From an uncultured Planctomycetaceae bacterium (GTDB lineage Bacteria > Planctomycetota > Planctomycetia > Planctomycetales > Planctomycetaceae): a stretch of 34,891 nt of DNA. The notes below the pieces were generated by a model. That model saw only the letters and a program-made list of their open reading frames with translations. It was not told the DNA's origin and ran no database searches. Within the stretch, counting starts at the first letter, position 1, and every line of letters starts with the position of its first letter. Shown piece after piece: positions 23,671 through 32,565 of this stretch. The stretch lies in assembly GCA_943787265.1 (NCBI GenBank), contig CALSLT010000021.1, positions 288,001 through 322,891 of the forward strand, read 5' to 3'. The position numbers were made by a program, and so were the translations under genes.

Positions 23671-26046
23671 ATGTCCAGCTCTTCCGATCAGAATTACTCA
23701 AGCTCAGTATTCGATAAGCAGCACATCACTGAACTTTGTGAACAATTCAAGGCGAGATGTGATTCCGGGGCCCGCCCGCCCGTTGAAGACTTTCTGCGGG
23801 AGCATCTCGAGCGACTGAACTCCGAATCTCGAACGTTCGCGTTTCGTGAAGTTCTTCGCACGGCTTTTGAGTCGGGGACCGCCGAGCAAATCGACATTGC
23901 TTCACTGCGAACTCGTTTTCCTGAGATGGTCGAAATCATCGACTCGCTTGCCGCGGGAGCTAACGAGACGATTGCCTTTCAGGCCGGATCGACGTCCGTG
24001 AATTCGAAGTTGAGTGCTGCTGCTTCCAGTTCCTCAAACGCGAAGCCACCTGAAACGCTCGGTCGCTATCGGTTGGAAAAAGAATTGGGACGCGGCGGGA
24101 TGGGAGCCGTGTATCTCGCCCGTGATACAAAGCTGGATCGCCTGGTGGCGTTGAAAGTGCCGACGTTTGGCGGGGAAGATGCGGACGTCCTTGTTGAGAG
24201 GTTCTATCGTGAAGCTCGAACAATGGCAGCGATCAATCATGTCAACCTTTGCACGGTTCACGATGTGTGCGAAATCGACGGGTTTCACTGTCTGGTTATG
24301 GAATTTGTTGATGGTGGCTCTCTTTGCGGGAAGCTTGAAAAGGAACCGCTCGTTCCGCTGAATGAAGCTGTCACGTTGACCGCGAAACTTGCTCGAGCAC
24401 TGCAGCTTGCCCATGACGCGGGAGTCGTTCATCGGGATATCAAGCCAGCGAACATATTGTTGCGAAAAGATAACGAACCAGTGCTGACTGACTTCGGGCT
24501 GGCTCGGATGCTTTTTCCTCAGCCGGATTCCAACGACGGCGGATCGTCAATCTCAAACAGCGGAAGTCGACTCACGCAGTCGGGGGCGTTGATTGGCACG
24601 CCAATGTACATGTCTCCTGAGCAGGTCGAAGCGGACCATGACAACATGGGGCCCGCGACTGATATCTACAGTCTGGGCGTGGTGATGTATTTGCTCATCA
24701 GCGGAAGGCTTCCGTTTGAAGGATCGGTCGCTCGGGTTCTGGGCAAGATTGTGATGCAGGAACCGCCGCCGCCAGCAACTCACAACCCTCTGGTCGATCA
24801 ACAGCTTGAAGCCATTTGTCTGAAGGCGATGGCGAAGAAGCCGGATGATCGCTACGCCTCAGCAGCAGACCTGGCAGAGACGCTCGAAGACTATCTTCAG
24901 GTGAGAACCAGTGGATTGCTTCCTGAATCAACTCAAGTCGAAGAAGTACGCAGCAAAGTTCAGAAGCCTGTGCTGGCGATTGCCGGTTTTGCTTTGGTCG
25001 CTGTTCTGGCAGTGGTGGTATTCGAAATGAGGGCCAAGGCTCCTGTTTCAACAGCGGACTTACCGTCTGCAGGCCGTGCCGAGGCAGTCTCGGATTCATC
25101 TGTTGACGTTTCACGGGAATCTGAATCGCGACCCTTGGAAGAGCCAACGTCGCGAGTCTCGCCTGACAGTGCGACAAGTGAAACGACTCCGCCATCTTCC
25201 GTTGATCTTTCAACGCGGTTGCCCTCGGCGTCTGTCGTCGACGCATTCGAATCAGCCTCTGGTTTGGTGACTGAAGATTTCGCCGTGTGTTTCCAGATGT
25301 CGATGCCAACTTTTCAGGCAACTATCGATGAGCTCCGCTCGGCTGGGTTTGAACCAAAGGTTGTACGTCCCTATGCAGTAGCGGACGGCGTCTCGGTTGC
25401 CGCCATCTGGAGACCAGGTAGTTCAAACTGGGATCTTCAAACTGGGATGACACTTGAGGGCTTCAAAGCTGAAGGCAAACGACAAGTTGCACAGGGACGA
25501 AGGGTTTCGTCACTTTGCGCAAATCAGAAGTTTCTGACTGCTGTTTGGACTGAAGCTGCAGCTGAGGAACCGGCCACGTGGAAGTATATCGAGTCAACAA
25601 ATCGTCCCGAGCAAGTTTACGACGTTTCCGATCCACTGGTTGCCAAAGGGCTGAGACCATTCACCGTCCATGGTACACCGCGGCAGGGGCTGAATGGGGT
25701 GACTCAAATCTGGAAGCCGGAGTCGGGCAACTGGGAACTCGTCAGGTCCAGAAGCGTGGCATCTGGCGAAGTGACTTACGATCCTGGTGACGGTTTACTG
25801 GAAGTCTGTCTGTTGCCGACTGGGCCGACGCAATGTGGCGGCATCTTTATCTGGCAGGATCTCTCGGGAGTCGAGTCGAAGCTTGTTGTCGCAAACGACT
25901 TCGTTGACCAAACGGAGGCAATGCAACGGATGTCAGTTGAAGGCTGGAATCCCGTGTCTTTGATGGTTGCGTTGCGGATGCGCGGCAATAACCCGGCGTC
26001 CGCGTCGGTCTGGCATCGCAAAGTTGAAGTGCCCAACACGCAATAA
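23671..26046 (+). CDS. Membrane-anchored Hanks-type Ser/Thr protein kinase with repetitive ectodomain
   Basis: 791 residues from the ATG at 23671. An N-terminal helical region (1-100) of the kind found before planctomycete kinases precedes the kinase domain (about 131-410): glycine loop GRGGMG, ATP-binding Lys162 (VALKV), HRDIKPAN with catalytic Asp256, DFG with Asp274, then GTPMYMSPEQ. One membrane helix lies at about 434-452 (VLAIAGFALVAVLAVVVF). A Ser/Thr/Pro/Glu-rich linker follows, then an outer part in which a roughly 45-residue unit recurs about five times, recognisable by a closing Ile/Val-Trp: AAIWRPGSSNW, LTAVWTE, TQIWKPESGNW, IFIWQD, SASVWHR. The outer part probably senses a ligand or partner; substrates are unknown. 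Two sulfatases follow on the same strand. Confidence 0.93.
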   Translation: MSSSSDQNYSSSVFDKQHITELCEQFKARCDSGARPPVEDFLREHLERLNSESRTFAFREVLRTAFESGTAEQIDIASLRTRFPEMVEIIDSLAAGANETIAFQAGSTSVNSKLSAAASSSSNAKPPETLGRYRLEKELGRGGMGAVYLARDTKLDRLVALKVPTFGGEDADVLVERFYREARTMAAINHVNLCTVHDVCEIDGFHCLVMEFVDGGSLCGKLEKEPLVPLNEAVTLTAKLARALQLAHDAGVVHRDIKPANILLRKDNEPVLTDFGLARMLFPQPDSNDGGSSISNSGSRLTQSGALIGTPMYMSPEQVEADHDNMGPATDIYSLGVVMYLLISGRLPFEGSVARVLGKIVMQEPPPPATHNPLVDQQLEAICLKAMAKKPDDRYASAADLAETLEDYLQVRTSGLLPESTQVEEVRSKVQKPVLAIAGFALVAVLAVVVFEMRAKAPVSTADLPSAGRAEAVSDSSVDVSRESESRPLEEPTSRVSPDSATSETTPPSSVDLSTRLPSASVVDAFESASGLVTEDFAVCFQMSMPTFQATIDELRSAGFEPKVVRPYAVADGVSVAAIWRPGSSNWDLQTGMTLEGFKAEGKRQVAQGRRVSSLCANQKFLTAVWTEAAAEEPATWKYIESTNRPEQVYDVSDPLVAKGLRPFTVHGTPRQGLNGVTQIWKPESGNWELVRSRSVASGEVTYDPGDGLLEVCLLPTGPTQCGGIFIWQDLSGVESKLVVANDFVDQTEAMQRMSVEGWNPVSLMVALRMRGNNPASASVWHRKVEVPNTQ

Positions 26047-26052
26047 ATAAAT

Positions 26053-26075
26053 CACGCGACCTTGTGAGTTGCGTG
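26053..26075 (+). terminator. Possible terminator after the kinase
   Basis: A stem of 8 pairs, CACGCGAC/GTTGCGTG (one G-T), with a 7-base loop, begins seven bases after the kinase stop. No T-run follows, so it may be only a weak or factor-dependent stop site before the sulfatase. Confidence 0.35.
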
Positions 26076-26127
26076 GTGCAGGCTGAGAACGTTGTTCCGC
26101 CTCAATGTTAAAAAACTGGAGCTAACG

Positions 26128-27792
26128 ATGTGGTGTCTGTCGTTTGGAGCAAACTGTGGAACTGGCCGATTTCCTTATCAGCCGCGTGGCTTTGGCGTGG
26201 TGGTGCTCGTTCTGCTCTCTGCCTTCTCGGCGCTGTCCTCGTCGTACAGTTTACTTGCTGCTGAGAAAGCGTCATCGGCGCCGAACATTGTGGTCATCAT
26301 GGCTGATGACATGGGGTATTCGGATCTTGGGTGCTATGGCGGAGAGATTGAGACTCCCAACATCGACAACCTTGCCGCCAACGGCGTGCGGTTTACTCAG
26401 TTTTACAACACGGCCAGATGTTGTCCGACTCGGGCGGCGTTGCTCACGGGATTGTATCAGCATCAGGCGGGCATCGGTCATATGGTGGGTGACTACGGCG
26501 TGCCTTCTTACCAGGGCCGGCTGAACGGTCAGTGCCTGACGATTGCCGAGGCTCTGAAGCCGGCGGGTTATACGACTCTGGCGACGGGGAAGTGGCATGT
26601 CGGCTCGGACCGAGGTCACTGGCCGCTGGATCGAGGTTTCGATCGCTACTTCGGAACGCCGTCGGGAGGCGGTTTCTATTTCAAAGAGGCGATTCAGTTT
26701 CGGAAAAGGTTTGTGACTCTCGGCAACGAAGAGGTCGAGTTTCCCGACGACGGCTACGTCACGGATCTGTTTACCGAGCACGCGATCGACTTCGTCGATG
26801 AAGCCGCGCAGGGCGACAAACCGTTCTTTCTCTATCTGGCACACATCGCTCCGCACTGGCCACTGCAGGCCAAACCGGAAGACATTGCCAAATACAAAGG
26901 CCGGTACAACGAAGGCTGGGACGAGATCAGGGCAGTCCGCTACGAGCGGCAGATTGAGTCGGGGTTGATCGATCGTCAGTGGAAGATCAGTCCTCGTCAC
27001 AAAGACGCGAAACCGTGGTCCGAAATGTCTGACGAAAAGAAATCGGACCTTTCGCATCGAATGTCCGTTTACGCGGCCCAGATCGACTCAATCGACCAGA
27101 ACGTCGGGCGGCTGACTTCGAAACTGAAAGAACTCGGCAAGTTTGAAAACACGATCATCATGTTTCTGTCGGACAACGGCTGCTCGGCCGAAGGTGGGCC
27201 CGGAGGCTTCCGGCGAGGCGACAAGTCAAAACGAATCGGCACCGGAGCCACCTACGCCAGCGCCGGTCTCGAATGGGCGAACGTGTCCGATACGCCGTTC
27301 CAGAAATTCAAGATGAGCACACACGAAGGCGGCATCTCGACGCCGTTAATCGTCCACTGGCCAGCCGGCTTGAAACGTCGAGGCGACTTCGAGCGAACAC
27401 CCGGCCACGTCGTCGACCTGATGCCAACCTGCCTGACTCTCGCCGATGCTTCGTACCCGAAACAAGCCAACGGCAAGACTCTAAAACCACTCGCTGGTCG
27501 CAGTCTGGTTCCAGCGTTGCGAGGCGAGCAGATCGCCCGCGACGGCATTTTCTGGGAGCACCAGGGCAACAAAGCCGTCCGAGTCGGTGACTGGAAACTG
27601 GTCAAGGCACATAACAAACCCTGGCAACTTTTCGACCTCGCCAGAGACCGCACGGAACTCAACGACGTCGCCCGTCAACACCCAAAGCGAGTCCGTGCCC
27701 TGACTGCCAGATGGAACGCATGGGCCAAGGAAAGCGGAGTCCTGTCCTGGCCCGTGAAAAAGAAAAAAACGGCAACAACAACGCAGAAATAG
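26128..27792 (+). CDS. Secreted sulfatase (formylglycine type, arylsulfatase-A-like)
   Basis: Hydrolyses sulfate esters, probably on algal or mucin polysaccharide. The 554 residues begin at the ATG at 26128 with GGAG six bases before it (a TTG frame from 26092 is not needed). A signal peptide with the hydrophobic core VVVLVLLSAFSALSS ends near SLLAA. The metal site starts PNIVVIMADDMGYSDLG. The maturation motif C98-C99-P-T-R102 (CxPxR) places the formylglycine Cys at 98, followed by LLTG; GKWHVG and SDNGCSAEGG (about where His/Asp/Asn ligands sit) follow. It ends in a Lys/Thr-rich tail. The layout suits the S1_4-type sulfatases that are abundant in planctomycetes; the substrate is not predictable here. 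Confidence 0.93.
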   Translation: MWCLSFGANCGTGRFPYQPRGFGVVVLVLLSAFSALSSSYSLLAAEKASSAPNIVVIMADDMGYSDLGCYGGEIETPNIDNLAANGVRFTQFYNTARCCPTRAALLTGLYQHQAGIGHMVGDYGVPSYQGRLNGQCLTIAEALKPAGYTTLATGKWHVGSDRGHWPLDRGFDRYFGTPSGGGFYFKEAIQFRKRFVTLGNEEVEFPDDGYVTDLFTEHAIDFVDEAAQGDKPFFLYLAHIAPHWPLQAKPEDIAKYKGRYNEGWDEIRAVRYERQIESGLIDRQWKISPRHKDAKPWSEMSDEKKSDLSHRMSVYAAQIDSIDQNVGRLTSKLKELGKFENTIIMFLSDNGCSAEGGPGGFRRGDKSKRIGTGATYASAGLEWANVSDTPFQKFKMSTHEGGISTPLIVHWPAGLKRRGDFERTPGHVVDLMPTCLTLADASYPKQANGKTLKPLAGRSLVPALRGEQIARDGIFWEHQGNKAVRVGDWKLVKAHNKPWQLFDLARDRTELNDVARQHPKRVRALTARWNAWAKESGVLSWPVKKKKTATTTQK

Positions 27793-27890
27793 TCGCTGTT
27801 CAATAATCACTCGGCGGTTAGCCATAGAGAAAGATGACTTCCGCATTTCGCTTGATCAAATTTTATTTGTCCTGATAAACGGGCTCGGCA

Positions 27891-28475
27891 ATGGACGAAC
27901 ATTCTGACCTGGAAGCGATGGCGCAATTAGCGGCGGACGACGCTGATCGTCAGCTCAGCGAGCGGATTCGGACTCATGGCAAGAAAGAGCGGCGCGGTCG
28001 CATCAATCGAAGGATTCTGCGTTGGACGTTTTTTACGTGCGCAGGCGTCTTTTGCCTGATGCTGTATCTGGAGCCGGAACATCCGATATTTTTGAGTTAT
28101 GTATTGCCCCTCACGACCCTCGTCGGGTTTCTTAGTGGCGGGATGCTGCTCGTCACGGGCGGGCTTTATCCTGACCGGATGGCTCCAATGGTGTCGCGCC
28201 AGGAAAAGGCCACAATCGACAATCGATTGACGCGAGAACGGGCGGCTTCAGCAGAAGAGTCCGGTGTGGCTGACGCGTCAGACGAAATCGATGACGCTTC
28301 GCTTCCGGAAGACACGTCACCGACAAACGAGTTTCAATTCGAAGGGCTGCCGCAGCCAGGTGCTGACTCCGCCGTCAGTCGCCATATCGAAAGTCGCAAA
28401 CGGTATTCACGGACGGCATCCGGGGCAGTAGCCGCAATTGTTATTTACGCATTGTGGGACATACTGATTCGCTGA
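27891..28475 (+). CDS. Small membrane protein of unknown function
   Basis: 194 residues, no family recognised. A charged N-terminal region (1-42, ending KKERRGRINRR) precedes a hydrophobic helix at 43-60 and another at 67-92, then a charged acidic segment (110-170; EIDDASLPEDTSP), and a last hydrophobic helix near the end (175-191, GAVAAIVIYALWDIL). It lies between two sulfatase genes, 98 bases after the first and 48 before the second, all on the + strand. It may be cotranscribed, but nothing links it to sulfatase function. Confidence 0.7.
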   Translation: MDEHSDLEAMAQLAADDADRQLSERIRTHGKKERRGRINRRILRWTFFTCAGVFCLMLYLEPEHPIFLSYVLPLTTLVGFLSGGMLLVTGGLYPDRMAPMVSRQEKATIDNRLTRERAASAEESGVADASDEIDDASLPEDTSPTNEFQFEGLPQPGADSAVSRHIESRKRYSRTASGAVAAIVIYALWDILIR

Positions 28476-28523
28476 TTGTGGCAGCCTTCTATGAGCAAAC
28501 ATCTAACTGTCTGAGGCGTGACT

Positions 28524-30059
28524 ATGCGACTTTTTCAGAATCTCTCTTCATACGTTGTGTGGATTGGTGTGTTGGCAGTCTTGCACGCCGCGGATGCTGC
28601 GCCGATTGCGGAAAGGCCTGACATTCTGATGATCGTCGTCGACGATCTGCGGCCGATGCTGGGATGTTATGGCGATGCTCGAATTCGGACGCCGAATATT
28701 GATCGACTTGCGCGGCGTGGGGTTTTGTTTGAGCGGGCTTACTGCCAGTACGCGAAGTGTGGGACGTCTCGACTTTCGTTGATGACTGGTTTGAGGCCAG
28801 ATTCAATTGGTGTTTTCAGTAATCGTGACAAGGATGTCGTCAGCTTTAGAAAACGACGACCGGATGCGGTTTCGATATCGCGATGGCTGAAAGGTCGCGG
28901 GTATCACGCTCGGAGTTTTGGGAAGATCGATCACGATGGCTGGCACGTCGATGACGAGTGGTCCGTTCCAGCGTCGCCCGGCCGTGACGGTGAGATGCTT
29001 GAAATCGTCGACAGTAAAGATGTGTCGAAGCCAACTCTGATTGCGGAGCGGCTCGCCTGTCCGGTCATGCAGAATCCGGACGTGCCGGACGATCATCTCT
29101 TTGCCGGGCGAATGACTCAGCAAGTGCTTGATGCTTTGCGGAATCGTGACACAACTCGGCCAATGTTTCTGGCGGTTGGCTATCGCAGGCCGCATTTGCC
29201 ATTCGTCGCGCCGAAACGCTACTTCGATATGTACCAGCCTGACGAATCCTGGCTGGCTCGAAATCCAATCCCAGCCACCGGATCTCCCGTGATGGCCTGG
29301 TTCAATTCCGATGGCTATGTCGGCACGGCCAGACGTGTCGGTTTTACGATGCCGAGCCCGCCGAATCGAGAGCAGGCTGTCGAGTGGAACGGGTACGAAA
29401 TGCGAAGTTATCTGGGCGTGCCCAATCACGGTCAGATTGAGACTTCAGGCCAACTGAAATTGCTGCAGGCTTACGCCGCGTGTGTGAGCTACGTGGATGC
29501 TCAAATTGGTCGACTGCTCGACGAGTTGGAAGCGACGAAAAAACGGGACAACACCGTGATTGTTTTCTGCACGGATCACGGCTGGCATCTTGGTGAGCAT
29601 TCTGCGTGGGGCAAGATGACGAACTTCGAGATCGCGACTCGGGTGCCGATGGTCATTGCCGGGCCGGGCTTCGAAGCAGGACGAACTCGGACAATCGCGG
29701 AGCTGGTCGATCTCTACCCGACGATTTGCGATGTGGCCGGATTGGCAAGGCCCGACCATCTTCAAGGAGAGAGTCTGGTCCCGACTCTTAGAGAACCGAG
29801 TAAAGCGAGTGACTCAATCGCTCTTTCGCAGTACGCAAGATTCGGCACGAAGTACACCGGCCGTGCAATGCGGACTGATCAATATCGCTTCGTTGTCTGG
29901 GACGCCAAGAAGGGCGGCGAGACTGTACATCGAGAACTCTACGACCACGAATCTGATCCGGACGAAACCGTAAACCTCGCCGGCAAAGAGCAGTACCGGG
30001 AGGTCGTGATGACTCTTGAGTCGCAGTTGCGGGAAGCGTTTCAGCGAAACGCGAAATGA
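28524..30059 (+). CDS. Secreted sulfatase with atypical CGTSR maturation motif, iduronate-2-sulfatase-like
   Basis: 511 residues from the ATG at 28524 (GAGG seven bases before; GTG at 28518 is also in frame). A signal peptide (core VVWIGVLAVLHAADA) is followed by DILMIVVDDLRPMLGCYG. The pattern YCQYAKCGTSRLSLMTGLRPDSIGVF fits iduronate-2-sulfatase-like (S1_7) enzymes, with the usual GKIDH and CTDHGWHLGEHSAWGK regions (metal and substrate site). The Cys79-x-x-x-Arg83 spacing is intact, but the third position of the motif (CxPxR), normally Pro or Ala, is Thr81 (codon ACG, 28764-28766). The formylglycine-generating enzyme may read it poorly. Nucleotides confirm the reading. Confidence 0.9.
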   Translation: MRLFQNLSSYVVWIGVLAVLHAADAAPIAERPDILMIVVDDLRPMLGCYGDARIRTPNIDRLARRGVLFERAYCQYAKCGTSRLSLMTGLRPDSIGVFSNRDKDVVSFRKRRPDAVSISRWLKGRGYHARSFGKIDHDGWHVDDEWSVPASPGRDGEMLEIVDSKDVSKPTLIAERLACPVMQNPDVPDDHLFAGRMTQQVLDALRNRDTTRPMFLAVGYRRPHLPFVAPKRYFDMYQPDESWLARNPIPATGSPVMAWFNSDGYVGTARRVGFTMPSPPNREQAVEWNGYEMRSYLGVPNHGQIETSGQLKLLQAYAACVSYVDAQIGRLLDELEATKKRDNTVIVFCTDHGWHLGEHSAWGKMTNFEIATRVPMVIAGPGFEAGRTRTIAELVDLYPTICDVAGLARPDHLQGESLVPTLREPSKASDSIALSQYARFGTKYTGRAMRTDQYRFVVWDAKKGGETVHRELYDHESDPDETVNLAGKEQYREVVMTLESQLREAFQRNAK

Positions 30060-30077
30060 CCGCTGACAAAACAAAAT

Positions 30078-30140
30078 CGGCGAGCGAATCCCGCGGTGAA
30101 GGACATTCCCGTCCCGCTGGTCTTGCTCGCCGAATGTTTT
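30078..30140. terminator. Candidate bidirectional terminator between convergent genes
   Basis: CGGCGAGC (30078-30085) pairs with GCTCGCCG (30125-30132); on the + strand the right arm is followed by AATGTTTT and on the minus strand the left arm by ATTTTGTTTTG. The 39-base loop is long and may fold further. It lies between the second sulfatase (+) and the exported protein (minus). Confidence 0.5.
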
Positions 30141-30160
30141 GAAGGTTGCCGGTTAGGACG

Positions 30161-31507
30161 CTACTTCAGAAAGAAGAATCGTTCAGCCTGGGCCACCGTT
30201 TTCTCGTCCAGTTTGCGAAGCATGTCGACATACTTCTGCCCCTTCTTCGCGTGGGTTGGAAGGACTGATTCTTTACCGCTGGTTGCTTCGTCAGGGACGT
30301 CTTTTGTGCTGACCAGCATGTAGCGGACGATCGCTCGCTTGATGGACGGGACGTTGAATGCGTCACCCTGAGAGCCAGCTCCTTCCCACTTCTGATCGCC
30401 GAATGCTTCCTTCCAGGCTGTCTGAAAAACATCATTCTTCGGAGCGTCTTCGGTCTTTTCTGATTTGTCTTTCGAGGCGGCGTCTTCAGCCGGTTCTTCT
30501 TCAGGCGTTGAGGCCAGGGCCTGAATGTAGAGTGCCATCAGGCGGTCCTGGACTTCCCAGTCTTTCCAGCGAGCGAGGTCGGCGATGACCAGATCGGCCA
30601 GTTCGGGACGATCGAGCAGGATTCTCATCGACGCTCGAAGTCGCGACTTTTCGATGCGGCCTTCGGAGTACTTCCACATGAACCGCAGAGCCTGCATTGC
30701 GGCGTAAGTTTCGCTGAACGGGACGTCTCGGTTCTTCAGTTTGTGTTCGTCGAGAACTGACAAACCTTTTTCGCCAGTCAGCAGCAGGTAACCAGACATC
30801 AGGCCGTCGATACCCAGACGAAAGTCTTCGGTTTTTTCGAGGATCTTCTTACTGAGAATCTTTGCGTCTTCGTCTGTTCCAGAGAGCCCGATGAGCAGAC
30901 CGTAGAGGCCCATTCGAGTTGCCGGCGTGTCTTTGTTGATGATCCAGCCTCGGATTTTTTCTCGCGGCAGTTTTTCAGCAAGCTGTGTAATGTCTGCGTA
31001 GGGAGCGTTGGCGAACTCGCCGTAAGCATCGTTCGAGATCATCTGGTCGGGGTATTCGAGAAACTTCACGTAGTACTCGAGTCGCTTAACGGTCGGCATT
31101 TCCGGAGACGGTGCCTGGGCCACGTAGTTGAATGACGTTTCCGTGACTTCCAAAGGGCTCGCCCATTCGATGGTCGTACCTTTGCTGCCGACGAGCAGAA
31201 ACAGATCGCCGACTTTGCTTTCGCGATAACGAGGCAGTGTTACTCGGCCTTCGGCCTTCAGCTCGTTCTTATGATTGCGAACGATCTGGCGGATTTCGTA
31301 GACGGTTTCGCCAGCGGTTTTGTCAGTTGCCTTCTTGCCGCCAACCCACTGGACCAGTACTGCGGCATCGGCCTGAGCCATTTGCTCGGCAAGCGTCAGC
31401 GACGGAGCGGAACAGAACGGACAGCACCGGGCGGCTGAGGCTCCCGCGGTCGTCATCAAAAATGCCACTGCTGTAACTGCGGCTGAGAGTTTCCATGCGT
31501 TGATCAT
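30161..31507 (-). CDS. Exported protein with CCPFC motif, unknown function
   Basis: 448 residues; start ATG 31507 with AAGGAG eight bases upstream. A signal peptide (1-25, AAVTAVAFLMTTAGASA) is directly followed by ARCCPFCSAP, a cluster of three Cys (28, 29, 32) at the mature N-terminus that could bind metal or form disulfides. After residue 40 come a beta-rich segment (AVLVQWVGG, VYEIRQIVRN) and a long largely helical part with an acidic spacer (about 335-360, EEEPAEDAASKDKSEKTEDA). No family recognised with certainty. It is the last gene of the three-gene minus-strand operon, 83 bases after the lipoprotein gene. Confidence 0.8.
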   Translation of the reverse strand: MINAWKLSAAVTAVAFLMTTAGASAARCCPFCSAPSLTLAEQMAQADAAVLVQWVGGKKATDKTAGETVYEIRQIVRNHKNELKAEGRVTLPRYRESKVGDLFLLVGSKGTTIEWASPLEVTETSFNYVAQAPSPEMPTVKRLEYYVKFLEYPDQMISNDAYGEFANAPYADITQLAEKLPREKIRGWIINKDTPATRMGLYGLLIGLSGTDEDAKILSKKILEKTEDFRLGIDGLMSGYLLLTGEKGLSVLDEHKLKNRDVPFSETYAAMQALRFMWKYSEGRIEKSRLRASMRILLDRPELADLVIADLARWKDWEVQDRLMALYIQALASTPEEEPAEDAASKDKSEKTEDAPKNDVFQTAWKEAFGDQKWEGAGSQGDAFNVPSIKRAIVRYMLVSTKDVPDEATSGKESVLPTHAKKGQKYVDMLRKLDEKTVAQAERFFFLK

Positions 31508-31590
31508 GATTGGATCTCCTTCGGGAGTTGTCCGTGCTAAACCGGCAGCGTTGCAGCGGAAGGATTTTCTCGGGGGTAGGTAGGGTGGGA

Positions 31591-32562
31591 TTATCGGTCA
31601 ATCACGACCGCGTCGTCCATCGAGTACAGCTCGCCAGGGACGATCGAGTCGCCAATGTGGAAGACGCCGACGACGTCGAACGGTCGATTCTGAATGTAAT
31701 CAGTCGTTTCGCCGCGCCGCATGAAGACGTCGACGAGGTCGTACACCAGCGGGTTTCGGCCAAAGCAACAAATCTGGTTGTCGCGTGCCAGCGTGAAAAC
31801 GGGGATGTCCTCTTCTTCGAACGGAGGAAACATGAAGCCGCGAACCCGGATTCGTTTCCCGTCGAGATCTTTCAGCCACTTCGGCATTCGGGAAGGTGCG
31901 TCTTCCGTCACCGGTTCCATGTTTAGAACTTTAAGCAGGTCGAAGTCGTCAAAGCTGACACGCAACGCTTTCTCGTCGCCTTTGCCTTCAGTTTGAAACT
32001 TCTTGTCTGGAATCAGCAGCGTCACGACGCGAGGCTGCTTTTCTACGGCGACTTTTGTCTTTGAGGCCGCTGCGTCTGGATCAGCGTCGCCAGACTTTGC
32101 CGTCGACGAGCCTGAATCTTCTGCTGGCGTCTCGGTCGGACCATCATTTTTTACGATGGTTTTCTCGGCAGGTTCTCCTGCTGGTGTTTCGACCGAAGCT
32201 GGCTCGCTTGTTGGCTCGTCCTGGCCAGCTGTCGGAGAATTCGGGGAGGCAGCACCCTCTGCATTGACTTGGTCAGTTGGTTGTCCGGCGAGGGCAGCTT
32301 CTTCTGGTGACGAGGAAGCTGCTTCGGACTCGGGATTGCCAGACGCGATTTCGGTCTTTGCAATGGCCGCTTTGTCGGGATCAGCTTCGGGCGATGGTGA
32401 GGTCTCAGGCTGGTCGAGAATTTCCTCGTACTCAGCCGAGTCGACTCCCGTCCCGCAGCCCGTCAACGTCGTCCCGAAAAACGCAGGCAGCAAAATTGCT
32501 ACAACCGCCCAACTCAGCTCAAACCGAACCGGCCATCCATCCCGAACAGGCGTCTGCTTCAT
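31591..32562 (-). CDS. Probable lipoprotein with C-terminal CCFG domain (DUF3299-like)
   Basis: 323 residues. A hydrophobic N-terminus ends in the lipobox LTG-Cys36, so lipid anchoring is likely. Residues 40-180 are a low-complexity acidic, Ser/Pro/Ala-rich spacer, the kind that extends a domain from the membrane. The C-terminal domain (about 205-323) has DGKRIRVRGFMFPPFEEEDI, CCFG at 265-268, and a Asp-rich end; this fits a small beta-rich fold I know as the DUF3299 type, named with moderate certainty. It starts three bases after the stop of the neighbouring gene, so translation is probably coupled. Confidence 0.82.
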   Translation of the reverse strand: MKQTPVRDGWPVRFELSWAVVAILLPAFFGTTLTGCGTGVDSAEYEEILDQPETSPSPEADPDKAAIAKTEIASGNPESEAASSSPEEAALAGQPTDQVNAEGAASPNSPTAGQDEPTSEPASVETPAGEPAEKTIVKNDGPTETPAEDSGSSTAKSGDADPDAAASKTKVAVEKQPRVVTLLIPDKKFQTEGKGDEKALRVSFDDFDLLKVLNMEPVTEDAPSRMPKWLKDLDGKRIRVRGFMFPPFEEEDIPVFTLARDNQICCFGRNPLVYDLVDVFMRRGETTDYIQNRPFDVVGVFHIGDSIVPGELYSMDDAVVIDR

Positions 32563-32565
32563 GGC

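Noticed and set aside
26272..27057. 261-codon minus-strand frame opposite the first sulfatase
   Set aside because: Antisense of a clear sulfatase with signal peptide and CxPxR; no features of its own.
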